The position numbers and the translations under genes are program-made. Below are positions 7,492 through 17,410 of a stretch of 64,000 nucleotides of DNA, piece after piece (positions within the stretch are counted from its first letter, which is position 1; the number at the start of each line of letters is the position of its first letter). Source of the DNA: Sphingomonadales bacterium (GTDB lineage: Bacteria > Pseudomonadota > Alphaproteobacteria > Sphingomonadales > Sphingomonadaceae); the NCBI GenBank assembly GCA_017309275.1, contig JAFKLT010000037.1, positions 35,657 to 99,656 on the forward strand, read 5' to 3'. Under the pieces are notes generated by a model, which was not told the DNA's origin, searched no databases, and was given only the letters and a program-made list of their open reading frames with translations.

Positions 7492-10400
7492 TCAGGGCGT
7501 CTGACTGTCGGTGGTCGGGGTCCACAGGTCGTCGTTGCCCGCGCCCGTCACCGGATCGTCGAGCAAGGGCTCGCCGGTCAGCGGATCTAGGTCGCGCATG
7601 GTGATCAGCGCGGTGGGCAGCGTCGTGCCGTCGCCGCTGTCGTCGCTGTCCTCGTCCTCGATCACATCCTGAACGGGGAACATGCGGTCGATCTCGACCG
7701 ACGACATGCTGCAGGAGGTGACATTGGCGATGAAGCAGCCGTTCAGCGTCGATCGCGGATCAAAGCCGAGCGAACCCGTCGCGCCGGTCGGCACCGGGCT
7801 GCCGCCGATCGTCAGCAGCGAGATCGTGTCGATCCCGGTCACCTGGCCGTTGGCGCCAAGATGGACGCCGTTCAGAACGATCCGCGACGGCCCCTCCGTC
7901 AGCACATCGAGCCCGCCGGCACCGAAGGTCAGGCCGCGGCGCTGGCCGAAATCGGTGCCCGCGCCGCTGTTCTGGACATAGACGCCGCCGACGACGTCGA
8001 ACGCGATACGGCGAGCGAACAGCGCACCCTCGTCCAGTACGACGCCGTCGTTCTGGGCAAGGCGGCTGCTGATCGCATCGATCGAGGTCGCGTTGGCGAC
8101 ATCGGTGATCGCGGCGGTGGTTGCGACGATGATATCGTCCGATTCCATCGTGAGCACGCCGCCCGGTGCGTTGTTGGCGCCGAGCAGGCGTATCGTGCCC
8201 TGGCCCAGAATGACCTCCAGCGCATTGTCGGCGACCAGGTTCAGGGCGTTCGTGTCGGTCAGGCCGGTAAGCTGGACATTGCCGATCACGCGCATCTTGC
8301 CGGGCGTCGAGATGGTCAGCGAACCGTTCGCGCCGATGTTCGACCCCGAACTGCCGCCCGTCATTGTGAAGGTGTCGACGACGACGTCGGGCAGCGCGCT
8401 GCCGCCCAGCGACGCCGGCTGGATCGCGCTGACTTCGGGCGCGAAGATCTGGACGTCGCGGCCGAAGATGCGCGTCAGTTCGTCGGCGTCGATATGGAAG
8501 CCGTTGCGCGTGCCGGTCCCGCCGACAAAGGTCTGGTTGTCATTGTCGTTGTTTTCGATCGACAGCGCCTGCGTCACGCCCGCGGTCCCGACGCGGCCGT
8601 TCGAGGCGATCGTGATGTCACCCGATGCCAGAGAAATATTCTGGCCGGTGACGACGCCGTTGACCAGGATCATCCCGCCCGCATCCGCATCGATATTGTT
8701 CGTCGCGGTGACGTTGGTCATCGTGATCATCTCGTTCGCGTCGAAATCGACATTCGCCGCATTGAGGCTGACGATGATCATATGTTCGCCGGTGTTGCTG
8801 AAGCGTGCCGTGCCGGCGATGCTGGCGCTGTCGACGATGAGACGGTTGTTTGATCGGATGACGGCATCGCCGACATCGGTGACGATGCTGGCGAATTCGA
8901 TCGGGCCGTTGGTCCCGATGTTCAGGCTGTCTGCGATGACGCTGACATTACCGAGCGAATTCAGGTTATTGACCTGAATGGCGCCGTCGTTGGCGGTCAA
9001 TGTGGTGACGCCGCGGCTGTATAGTTGGTCGGCGGATATGCCCGTCGCGCCGGTCAGGGTCATCGAGGCGCCGTCGCCGGATTCGCCCTGGTTGATCGCG
9101 ATCATGCCGTCGGCGGTCAGCGTCAGGTCGCCCCCGGCTGTGAGCGCGCCGCCGGTGATGTCGTTGGCCGAAGTGATCGCGATGCTGCCGCCGGCGGCGA
9201 TCGTGTCGAACACCTGGCTGCTCACGACGATGTCGGCGATCGTCACGTCGTTGGCGTCGATCGTGACGTCGCGGCCCGCATCGACCGTGCCCGCGATATT
9301 TGCCGTGCCGGTCGAGTTGACCACGACGTCGGAAAAGGCGTCGAGGTTCGCCAGCGTCGTGTCGCCGCCGGTGGTGCGGATGCTGCTGTCGCCGCCGGTC
9401 GTTCCGAAGCCGAGCGTCGTTGCGCCGTTGACGCCGATCGTTCCGTTCGCGCTCAACAGGATGTCATCGCCCGCCGAGAGGCCGGTGGCGTCGATCGAGC
9501 CGGCCGAAGAGGTCAGCGTCAGGTCGGATCCGTTGATGGCGGAGTTGCCTTCGCCCTGCGAGATCGTGAAGCCGCTTGCCGGCAGATAGCTGAGGATATG
9601 GGTGTCGGGCCCCGAACCGGTCGTGCGCACGTTCGTCGCGGTTATGTTGCCGACGGCCCGAACGTCGAGATCGTCGCCGACCGAGACGTTGGCGAGCGTC
9701 GCCGTGCCCTGCGACAGGATCAACATATCCTCGCCGACGGCCGCGCCGTCGATATCGACCGATCCGCCCGCGTTCACGCCGAACATGCCCGTTGCCTGGC
9801 TGTTCGTCATGATGATGTCGCCCCCGGCGGTCGCGTACACGCTGGCCGTGGTGGGGAAGCCGCTGCTGCTGCTGCTGCCGTTGCCGATGGCGGCGGCGCT
9901 GGCGATGATGTCGCCGCCCGCGCTGAGGAAGATATCCTCGCCGCCGGCATAACTGCCGGTAATGTCGCCCTGCGCCTGGACGCCGATACCGAACCTGGCC
10001 GTCGCCTGATCGATGGCGACATTGCCGCCGCTAGCGGTCGCCGACAGGAAGCCGTCGGAGTCGACGAGGTCGATATCGATGCTGTTGCCGCTGAGGAAGA
10101 CGCTGCTTCCCGAGTTTATCGCTGCGCCGCGAATACCCTCGGCACCGGTGGCGGTGCCGTTTGCGGTGAGGTCGACGAAGAAGCCCGCATTGATGTTGTT
10201 GAAGACGATCGACTGGCCGTCGACCCGGACATATCCGCCCGCTGTCGAATTGCCGAGGTCCACGGCGCCGACCGAGGTGATGTCGATGTCGCCGCCGGTG
10301 ATGATCGAATTGAGCCCGGTCCGGAAGCTGCCGACATTGGCGGTGAAGTCGTTGACCGCCTCGGAATGTTCGACGCTGACGCTGCCGCCGGCCGTTATGC

Positions 10401-13400
10401 TGATGTCGGTACCGTCGAGCCGGTCGACTGCAATGCGGCCGGTCGGCGTCGTCGTCGCGAGCGTCAGCGTGTTGCCGGCGCCGAGCAGCGAGCCCTGTCC
10501 GCCGACGATGCTGTTCGCGGCCGAAATCGACAGGTTGCCCGTCGCATAAAGCGTCGGGTTCGCTGCGTCGCCGCGCATGTCATGCCGCAGGTGGACCTGG
10601 TCGCCTGCTTCGATGGTCAGGTTGCCGCCGGCGTTCACACGTCCGCTGCCTTGCATATAGGCGCCGACCGAGCTGCCCGTCCGCAGCGTCATGTCGCCGG
10701 TCGCGCGGATCGTGCCGCCATTGGCGCTGAGGAAAATGCCGGCGGGCTGCACGTCGATGTCGTTGTTCGTCGCGAAGGCGAAGCCGAAGGCGTCGGCCGC
10801 CAGGCTGGCCATCGTGATGTTGCCCTGCGCAAACATGTCGATCCGGCCGGCAAGTCCGCCGTTCGCCTGGATGACCGTATCGCCCAGCAGAATGCTGCCC
10901 GTGCCGCCGGACGTCGTAAGCGCCTGGAAAACAACGCGTCCGCCGGTGTCGATGAAGCGGGTGCAGCAGTTGCCGGCGCCGGCAAGTCCGCTGCCGCCAT
11001 CGCCGCCATTGCCCGAAACGCCGCTGACCGCGATGTTGACCGGGGCGCCGTTCGACGTGATCGTGCCGCCGTTGGCGATCAGCGAGACGATACCGCCGGT
11101 GCCGCCGCCGCCGATGCCGCCGTTACCGCCGCGAAGGCCCTGGGTCACGTCGTCCGGGGTGCCGGGGATGCCGTCGGGGCCGGGCAGGGTGATCGTACCC
11201 GGATTGTCGGCGCCGCGACCGCCGGTGCCGCCCGTGCCGATGCTGTTGAAGGTGCCGCCGCTGCTGGAGACTTCGCCGAGGCCGACCGTCGCGCCGTTGG
11301 TCGCGACGATCTCTATCTCGCCGCCGATGCCGTCGCCGCCGTTGCCGCCGCTGCCGCCGACCGCGGGACGGGAGAAGAAGTCGGTGTAGGCCGTGCCGCC
11401 GTTGCCGCCGGTGCCGCCGGTTTCGAAGTTCGATTGCGAGACGCGGATCGATGCGTTCGGTCCGATCGCTTCGATCCGCGAGCGTCCGCCTTGTGCAAGG
11501 CCGCCGCCGCCGGCATCGCCATCGAAGCCGTCGCCGCCATTGCCGCCGAATGCGCTGGTGTCGAGTATCAGCGCGAGCGAGCCGGCATCATAATCGTTGA
11601 CGATCGCCTGAGCCACGCCACCGAATGCATTGCCGCCGTTTCCACCGACGGAGCCGGAACCGCCGTTGCCGCCGCTGGCGCCCGATCGGCTGCCCAGGCT
11701 TTCGCTGACGTTGAGCAGCGTGCCGCCGAGGTTCACCGTCGCAGTGCCACCCTGGCCGTTGCCGCCGCTGCCGCCGACCCCCGCGCCGGTCGAGAAGCCC
11801 GAGCTGCTCGAAACCAGGATGCTGCCGCCGCGACCGCCGAAGCCGCCCGCATCGGCGAAGGCGGCGTCGGTGTCGAGTTCGCCCGCGATGAGGTTGATCG
11901 TCGCCGTGCCGCCGGTTCCCGTACCGCCGATTCCGCCGGTGCCCGGCGTGCCGTTGAAGCTGAAGAAATTGCCGCCAACGCCGCCGTTGCCGCTGGCATA
12001 AGCGGCAAGAACGGCCGTATCGACGACCGCGTCGCCATCGATGTTGATCGTGGCGGTGCCGCCCTGGCCATTGCCCGCGCTGCCCGGCGTCAGGGGATTG
12101 GCGGAATCGAAGTCGTCGCCGTTGAAGCCGTCACCACCGATGCCGCTTGCCGACACGCTGACGTCGGATCCGGTGAAGGTGCCGCCCTGCAGCGTCAGCG
12201 TCGCGGTGCCGCCGAAGCCATCGCCGGACTGCGTCATCGCAAAGCCGCCATAGCCGTTGGCGCTGATCGACAGGTCGCCGACCTGCACCGCGCCGCCGAT
12301 CTGGGTGAAGGTCGCGGTGCCGCCGCGGCCGGTCGTTCCGCGTCCGATGCCGCCGGTGCCGTCGGCCGACAGGTTCATCGGGCCAAAGGCCGTGAAGCCA
12401 CCGCCATTCGCCTCGACCGTGATGGTGCCGCCCTGGCCGTCGCCAGCGGGTTCGAATTCGTTGCCGGCGCCTTCGACGAAGGCCTGGGTCAGGCCGTCGG
12501 CTTCCGCGTTGAGGCTGCCGAAGCTGATCTGGCTGCTTGAATCGAAGCCGGTTCGGATGATGATGTTGCCGCCGGTCCCGATCGGAATGGCCGCGTTGGG
12601 ACCCAATGCGCCGCCCGAGACGCCGCTGGCTTGGATATCGGGATTCGCAAGGGCGATGCTGCCTTCGTTCGCGAAAATGGTGATGTCGCCACCGTTCGCC
12701 GAGCTGCCCGTGTTGCTGTAGCCCGTCTGAGCACTGACGCTGAAGAAGTCGATTCCGTCGCTGGTCGATTCGATCAGGCCGCCGTTGAGCGAGGTCAGCG
12801 TGATCCGGCCACCGCGCGCGGCGCCGTTGGTGCCCACGACATTGGCGACGCCGCCGCGCGCATCGACGCTGTAATTGGCGGCGCTGATCGTTCCGCTGAG
12901 GTCGGCAAGGAAATCGACGTTACCGCCGGTTCCGGTGCCCGCGGACTGGGGCAGGCCCGCAGCGAAGCTGCCGCCGAAGACATTCACCGAAAGCACGTCG
13001 TTGATGGTGATCGCCGAACCGCCGGTCGCGGTGATCGCGACGTTCCCTCCGGCGCCGCTACCGCTATTCTCTCCATTCGACGTGTTGCCGCTGGCGTCGA
13101 TGAAGACGGCGTTGCCCACCTGGAGCGTCGATCCGCCCTGTACCGTGACATCGACGTTGCCGCCGATGCCATTGCCCGAGCGTCCCGTCAGCCCGGTCGG
13201 ACTCGTCGCGCTGCCGCCATCGGCGCGGGCGTTGATACCGAGCCCCGTAAGCTGGACATTCGCGCCGCCATCAATCGAGACATTCGCCGTGCCGGCCTCT
13301 GCGTCGCCGGCGGTCGTGTTTTCCGCATTGCCCGCGCCGCCACCGGCCGCGACGACATTCAGCCCGACGTCGCCCAGGCTGAGCGACGTGCTCGCGTTGG

Positions 13401-15363
13401 TGTTGATCAGCAGTTCGGCGGTGCCGCCGGTCCCGTCACCGCCATTGGCCGAGAAAAGCCCGCTGGGTGAGCGCTGCGATACGCCGCCGCCATAGCCGGC
13501 GGCATTGATCAGCGTGCTCGGCGTAGTGAACGCGGTGCCTGCACCGTTGATGCTGACGCGGCCGGTGCCGCCGGTGCCGTTGCCTGACTGGACATTGCCG
13601 ATTTCGCCGAAGCCGCTGGCGTCCACGTTGACGCTTGTCGATGCGTTCAGGCTTCCGGCCGTATCGACCGTCAGAAGCGCGGTGCCGCCGACCCCGTCGC
13701 CGCCATTGTCCGCCGCTGTCGTCACGCCCGACACATCCGTCGTCAGGCCGCCGCCGAAGCCGCGCGCGTCGACCGAAAGCGAGCTCGCGCTGAGCTGGGT
13801 ACCCGTGCCGCTGACGTTGATCCGCGCGGTGCCGCCGGTGCCGGTGCCGCCCGCGCCCGTCGCTGAAACGCCGCCGTTGCCGACCGCTGAAACCAGCAGG
13901 GCGTTGGTGATCGCCGTCGCGCCGCCGCTGACCGTAAGCGCGGCGGTGCCGCCGCGGCCATTGCCCGTCGTTGCGTCGGCCGCCCCGTCGGCGATCACCG
14001 ACAGGCCGCCGACCGTCAGCAGCAGGCCGCCGTCAACGTTGACGCTGGCGTTGCCGGGCACGCCGCCGCGGCCGCCGGACTGGATCGTCAGCACCCCGCT
14101 CGCCCCCGCAAGGCGATTACCGGTGATGTTCAGCGTCGAGCTTGCGTCGCCGATGAAGGTGCCGTTGCCCTGGACAAGGAAGCGGCCGAGGTGCGGTGGC
14201 GGTACCGCGGTGACCGGGCCGCCGACCGCCGGCAATGTCGCAAGCGGTTGCGCCAGGAAAGCGCCGCTTGCGTGGGCCAGCGTGTTGCTGCGCAGGATGA
14301 TGTCGTTGATCGTGATGTTCGCGGCGGTTGCGTTGACCGGCGTCGTGTTGATCGCGCCGGCGCTGACATTGTAACCGGCTGAAAGGACGATCGAGCCGTC
14401 GGAATTGGTGATGGCAGTGGTGGCGCCATCCTGATAGCCGACCTGGCCCGACACCAGCATGCCGACCGCGACATTCTTCGGAATGGCGACCATGTAGATG
14501 CGCTGCGCGAGGCCGCCCGTCTGTTGTTCGGGGCCGGTCGTCGTCCCGGTGTGCGTGATGACGTTTCCGCCCTCGGCCCCGACAAGCACGTTGATGTCGA
14601 AAAGGCCGCCGTTGATGCGGATGTCGGCCTGTTCGGCCGCGACATAGGCGGCCGATCCGTTGACGCTGACCGCGCCTGCCTGGACGATGCGCGGCGCGAC
14701 GAGCGCGACGTAGCTGCTGCCAGCCTGGGCGAGCGCCTGTTCCGCGTTGATCGCGCCGTTGACCGTTACGGTCGAGTTGCTGCCCGACGCGCCGCGGAAG
14801 CGGATCGCGCCGGTCGTGGGGTCGAGCAGGCCACCGGTCGTTTGAATGTCGTTGCTGGTCAGGACCAGGCTGCCGACGTTGATCACGCCGGTGTTGCCGA
14901 TCAGGAGGCCGCCGGCATTATAGAACCAGATGCTGCCGCCCTGCCCACCCGAAGTGGCAGTGTTCGTGCTGTTGATCGTGCCGTTGAGCGCGACCTGGCG
15001 GCTGAGCGCACCGCCCGCGCCGTTTACGAAGCGGTTGAGGACGATGTAACTGCCGCTGCCGTTGAAGTTCCAAATGCTGTCGGAGGGCAGGACGTTGATA
15101 TCGCCGCCGGTCGCCGCCGTGTCGGTCGGGATCCAGTTGATGATGGTTTGCGCCGCCGTGACGTTGACCGTCGTCGTCTTTGTGCCGCCGTTGCTGTTGA
15201 TCGAAGTGCCCGCGCCGGCGCTGACGTAAACCGGATTGGCCGCGACCTGCGCCAGCGCCGGGCCACCATAGGCGAGCGCCATCATGCCGGCGGTTATCGC
15301 GCAGCCGTTCAGCAGCCGCTGTTTGCCTTTGCGGACGAGCGAGGGTGTGGCGGTGGCACGCAT
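7492..15363 (-). CDS. Giant filamentous-haemagglutinin-like TpsA exoprotein
   Basis: About 2,623 aa. I chose ATG 15363 over ATG 15390 because GAGGA stands 8 bases before it and the protein then starts with a clean signal peptide ending PALAQ. A TPS-type secretion domain follows: a beta-strand pattern with NRFVNG, NGTINS and GGSIWFYNAGGLLIG, where the usual NPNGI is degenerate. Residues about 430-1480 are Gly/Asn/Ala-rich repeats of roughly 45-50 residues with a recurring GxGxGGTA core. The next 800 or so are short beta-helix repeats (GDITI-like). The end has a Cys pair spaced by seven residues (codons at 7735-7737 and 7711-7713), then an acidic tail. It is expected to form a long surface beta-helix exported by the TpsB encoded just upstream. 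The passenger's activity is unknown. Confidence 0.9.
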   Translation of the reverse strand: MRATATPSLVRKGKQRLLNGCAITAGMMALAYGGPALAQVAANPVYVSAGAGTSINSNGGTKTTTVNVTAAQTIINWIPTDTAATGGDINVLPSDSIWNFNGSGSYIVLNRFVNGAGGALSRQVALNGTINSTNTATSGGQGGSIWFYNAGGLLIGNTGVINVGSLVLTSNDIQTTGGLLDPTTGAIRFRGASGSNSTVTVNGAINAEQALAQAGSSYVALVAPRIVQAGAVSVNGSAAYVAAEQADIRINGGLFDINVLVGAEGGNVITHTGTTTGPEQQTGGLAQRIYMVAIPKNVAVGMLVSGQVGYQDGATTAITNSDGSIVLSAGYNVSAGAINTTPVNATAANITINDIILRSNTLAHASGAFLAQPLATLPAVGGPVTAVPPPHLGRFLVQGNGTFIGDASSTLNITGNRLAGASGVLTIQSGGRGGVPGNASVNVDGGLLLTVGGLSVIADGAADATTGNGRGGTAALTVSGGATAITNALLVSAVGNGGVSATGAGGTGTGGTARINVSGTGTQLSASSLSVDARGFGGGLTTDVSGVTTAADNGGDGVGGTALLTVDTAGSLNASTSVNVDASGFGEIGNVQSGNGTGGTGRVSINGAGTAFTTPSTLINAAGYGGGVSQRSPSGLFSANGGDGTGGTAELLINTNASTSLSLGDVGLNVVAAGGGAGNAENTTAGDAEAGTANVSIDGGANVQLTGLGINARADGGSATSPTGLTGRSGNGIGGNVDVTVQGGSTLQVGNAVFIDASGNTSNGENSGSGAGGNVAITATGGSAITINDVLSVNVFGGSFAAGLPQSAGTGTGGNVDFLADLSGTISAANYSVDARGGVANVVGTNGAARGGRITLTSLNGGLIESTSDGIDFFSVSAQTGYSNTGSSANGGDITIFANEGSIALANPDIQASGVSGGALGPNAAIPIGTGGNIIIRTGFDSSSQISFGSLNAEADGLTQAFVEGAGNEFEPAGDGQGGTITVEANGGGFTAFGPMNLSADGTGGIGRGTTGRGGTATFTQIGGAVQVGDLSISANGYGGFAMTQSGDGFGGTATLTLQGGTFTGSDVSVSASGIGGDGFNGDDFDSANPLTPGSAGNGQGGTATINIDGDAVVDTAVLAAYASGNGGVGGNFFSFNGTPGTGGIGGTGTGGTATINLIAGELDTDAAFADAGGFGGRGGSILVSSSSGFSTGAGVGGSGGNGQGGTATVNLGGTLLNVSESLGSRSGASGGNGGSGSVGGNGGNAFGGVAQAIVNDYDAGSLALILDTSAFGGNGGDGFDGDAGGGGLAQGGRSRIEAIGPNASIRVSQSNFETGGTGGNGGTAYTDFFSRPAVGGSGGNGGDGIGGEIEIVATNGATVGLGEVSSSGGTFNSIGTGGTGGRGADNPGTITLPGPDGIPGTPDDVTQGLRGGNGGIGGGGTGGIVSLIANGGTITSNGAPVNIAVSGVSGNGGDGGSGLAGAGNCCTRFIDTGGRVVFQALTTSGGTGSILLGDTVIQANGGLAGRIDMFAQGNITMASLAADAFGFAFATNNDIDVQPAGIFLSANGGTIRATGDMTLRTGSSVGAYMQGSGRVNAGGNLTIEAGDQVHLRHDMRGDAANPTLYATGNLSISAANSIVGGQGSLLGAGNTLTLATTTPTGRIAVDRLDGTDISITAGGSVSVEHSEAVNDFTANVGSFRTGLNSIITGGDIDITSVGAVDLGNSTAGGYVRVDGQSIVFNNINAGFFVDLTANGTATGAEGIRGAAINSGSSVFLSGNSIDIDLVDSDGFLSATASGGNVAIDQATARFGIGVQAQGDITGSYAGGEDIFLSAGGDIIASAAAIGNGSSSSSGFPTTASVYATAGGDIIMTNSQATGMFGVNAGGSVDIDGAAVGEDMLILSQGTATLANVSVGDDLDVRAVGNITATNVRTTGSGPDTHILSYLPASGFTISQGEGNSAINGSDLTLTSSAGSIDATGLSAGDDILLSANGTIGVNGATTLGFGTTGGDSSIRTTGGDTTLANLDAFSDVVVNSTGTANIAGTVDAGRDVTIDANDVTIADIVVSSQVFDTIAAGGSIAITSANDITGGALTAGGDLTLTADGMIAINQGESGDGASMTLTGATGISADQLYSRGVTTLTANDGAIQVNNLNSLGNVSVIADSLNIGTNGPIEFASIVTDVGDAVIRSNNRLIVDSASIAGTARFSNTGEHMIIVSLNAANVDFDANEMITMTNVTATNNIDADAGGMILVNGVVTGQNISLASGDITIASNGRVGTAGVTQALSIENNDNDNQTFVGGTGTRNGFHIDADELTRIFGRDVQIFAPEVSAIQPASLGGSALPDVVVDTFTMTGGSSGSNIGANGSLTISTPGKMRVIGNVQLTGLTDTNALNLVADNALEVILGQGTIRLLGANNAPGGVLTMESDDIIVATTAAITDVANATSIDAISSRLAQNDGVVLDEGALFARRIAFDVVGGVYVQNSGAGTDFGQRRGLTFGAGGLDVLTEGPSRIVLNGVHLGANGQVTGIDTISLLTIGGSPVPTGATGSLGFDPRSTLNGCFIANVTSCSMSSVEIDRMFPVQDVIEDEDSDDSGDGTTLPTALITMRDLDPLTGEPLLDDPVTGAGNDDLWTPTTDSQTP
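10920..14080 (-). repeat. Degenerate Gly-rich tandem repeats inside the TpsA gene
   Basis: On the minus strand this stretch encodes repeated units of about 45-50 residues built on GxGxGGTAxVxVxG followed by a short LxVxAxGxGG segment. On the plus strand it reads as runs of gccgccgttgccgcc-like triplets. Units are related but not identical, so this is an ancient, diverged array and not a recent expansion. Boundaries are approximate. The composition recalls mycobacterial PGRS proteins, but that likeness is only compositional. Confidence 0.7.
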
Positions 15364-15393
15364 GGCAAGGGTCCTCGATGCAAAAGTCATGGG

Positions 15394-17211
15394 TCAGCGC
15401 GCCTTCACGCCGAATTGGGTAGTGAACGACACCAGAAAGCGGGGGTCGGGTTTCTGGGCCAGGAAGCCGCCCTTGTTGAGCGGGGCCGCAACGGTCAGGT
15501 CGAGCCGCGCGACGTCGCCATAGGCGACGCGCAGGCCGCCGCCCGCCGAATAGAGTTTCTGCGGATTGATGCCGTTGAACGCCGTATCCTTGTTCCACAC
15601 CCACGCGGCATCGAAGAAGACGAAGGGCTGGACCGCGAATGCCTTGGTATTGGCGGGAACGAACGAGCCATAACGCGCCTCGACCGCGACGCCGACGCCG
15701 CTGTCGCCGATGATCGTGCCGGGGTCGAAACCGCGTCCGACCGTGAAGTTGCCGCCCGAAAATTCTTCATAGGCGACGAGCAGATCGCTGGCCCATTGTG
15801 CGCGCGGCGCGACGGCGAGGGTGAACAGCTTGTGCGGCCGCCATTCCGCCTGCGCCTGCGCGCGGACAAGGAAGGCGTCGGGCTTGGCCTCGATGCGGGT
15901 CAGCGGGACCGCGCCGGGCAGGAAGCAGCTTGCGCCGCCCGGGCCGCAATCGTCGCTGGCGCCAAGGAAGTTCACGCCCTGACGCGCCTCGATCGAGGTC
16001 GCGATGCCCCAGCGGGGTTCGGACGGGCTGTACCCGCCCTTGCCCGCGACTGAGGCCGGGTCGACCCAGCTTGCATCGGCGCGCAGGTTGAAGACGCGGA
16101 TGCGGTCGCGGTTCAGCGGCACGCCGCCAAGCTTGATATCCTGGTCGATGATGTCGAGCCCGCCTCCTACCGTCAGGCGCCGCGCCTGGGTCAGAACCAG
16201 CGGATAAGAGGCGAACAGGCTGACGATCTGGGTGTTCGACTTGACCGGAAAATTGGCAATGTCGGGCCGCGTCCAGGCATAGGTATAGCTGGCGCCGAGC
16301 CGCAGCCCTTCGCCGCCCACGCGAACCTCATGCGCGAGTTGCAGCACATTCTGCTCGTCGAAATCGGGGGTCGAATAGAAGCTGGCGGTCGTCAGGTCGC
16401 CCATGCCGGTCAGCCCCGCAAAGCGAACCCGCGCGACCCCGCCCCAACGGCCGACATCCTTCGACCCGAAGTTCTGGATGTTGGTGTCGAGGAGGAGGGG
16501 GGTTTGGGTTATGGTTATTTCGCCAACGACCTCTCCTGGAACCGCGCCGGGGCGGAGCGTCAGGCGGGCGTCCATGCCGGGAATGTCCCGCGCGAGAAGG
16601 AGATAGCGTTCGGCGTCGACGATGTTGAACACCGGCTGGTCATCGAGCCGCGAGAGGTAGCGTTGCAAAAGTCGTTCGTTTGCACCCGCATTGCCGCGCA
16701 CTTCGATGCGAGTCATGCGCGCCGAGAGGATTTCGAGCTGGACGACGCCGTCGCTGCCGATCGTCTGCGGCGGGACGCGGACGGCGGCGAGATAGCCCTT
16801 TGCGCGCAGCATGGTCGCCGCGCGGTCGCGAATGTCGCAGACGACCGAGATCGGCAGGTCCTGGCCGACCTTGTCCGACCAGCTGGCGGTCAGCATCGAC
16901 GTGTCGATCCCCTCGACCGGGGTGAACCGGACGTCGCGGACGGTCACGCGGACATTGGCGAATTCGGGATTGGCGAGCGGGCAGGGCGCGCGTTCGATGC
17001 TATCGTCAGCGGTGACCACCTGTTCGCCGGGCGGGCTGGCGGGCGGCAGATTCGGGCGCTGGATTTCCTCGCGGGTCGGAACGACCTGGGCCTGGGCGAC
17101 GGCGGAGAGCGACAGGGCGGCGAGTCCGACCGAGCAGCCAAGCGTCGTACGGATCGCCACTCGCGTGCGCGCCGCGCAACCGATAGCGTCGAAAAACCCC
17201 ATCTTGATCAT
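15394..17211 (-). CDS. TpsB outer-membrane transporter (ShlB/FhaC/HecB family)
   Basis: This 605-aa Omp85-superfamily transporter should export the adjacent TpsA. A signal peptide ends near SAVAQAQ. Two POTRA-type domains follow at about residues 60-235 (for example VTVRDVRFTPVEG and ARMTRIEVRGNAG). The remainder is a beta barrel starting at NIQNFGSKDVG, with VGRGFDPG corresponding to the lid-loop VRGY/F motif of FhaC. It ends with an aromatic-containing strand (SFTTQFGVKAR). ATG 17211 is preceded by AAGGGG seven bases away; the longer frame to 17304 reads through the intergenic region and is not convincing. TpsA begins about 30 bp after the stop, the normal tpsB-tpsA order. Confidence 0.93.
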   Translation of the reverse strand: MIKMGFFDAIGCAARTRVAIRTTLGCSVGLAALSLSAVAQAQVVPTREEIQRPNLPPASPPGEQVVTADDSIERAPCPLANPEFANVRVTVRDVRFTPVEGIDTSMLTASWSDKVGQDLPISVVCDIRDRAATMLRAKGYLAAVRVPPQTIGSDGVVQLEILSARMTRIEVRGNAGANERLLQRYLSRLDDQPVFNIVDAERYLLLARDIPGMDARLTLRPGAVPGEVVGEITITQTPLLLDTNIQNFGSKDVGRWGGVARVRFAGLTGMGDLTTASFYSTPDFDEQNVLQLAHEVRVGGEGLRLGASYTYAWTRPDIANFPVKSNTQIVSLFASYPLVLTQARRLTVGGGLDIIDQDIKLGGVPLNRDRIRVFNLRADASWVDPASVAGKGGYSPSEPRWGIATSIEARQGVNFLGASDDCGPGGASCFLPGAVPLTRIEAKPDAFLVRAQAQAEWRPHKLFTLAVAPRAQWASDLLVAYEEFSGGNFTVGRGFDPGTIIGDSGVGVAVEARYGSFVPANTKAFAVQPFVFFDAAWVWNKDTAFNGINPQKLYSAGGGLRVAYGDVARLDLTVAAPLNKGGFLAQKPDPRFLVSFTTQFGVKAR

Positions 17212-17410
17212 TACCACCCCTTGTGTACGCGCACGTCCGCAACCGCTGACGCACAAAAAATCCGGTGCCCGCCGCTGGTCCGGCGATGCGAATTTTCGAC
17301 CCAAGGAAAGGAGCTACCGCTTTCTTGCGGCAGCTTTTCTTACAATTGTTATCAGATGGTCAGAGTGGGTTCAATGCCCGCCCAATTTTGTTAACCACCA
17401 TTAATCGGCA
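17212..17410 (-). other. 199-bp gap ahead of tpsB with a hairpin
   Basis: The gap is AT-richer than its surroundings. It contains the inverted repeat AGCTACCGC (17312-17320) and GCGGCAGCT (17327-17335) with a six-base loop. Read on the plus strand it is followed by TTTTCTT. On the minus-strand transcript it would lie between the FecR-like gene and tpsB, where it could attenuate or stabilise the message, or the gap could hold a separate tpsBA promoter. I cannot decide between these. Confidence 0.35.

Noticed and set aside
9025-12540. 1,171-aa plus-strand frame and several other long frames opposite the TpsA gene
   Set aside because: They are shadows of a GC-rich, glycine-rich gene; composition is dominated by Ala/Arg/Asp with no domain, and no RBS or promoter supports them.
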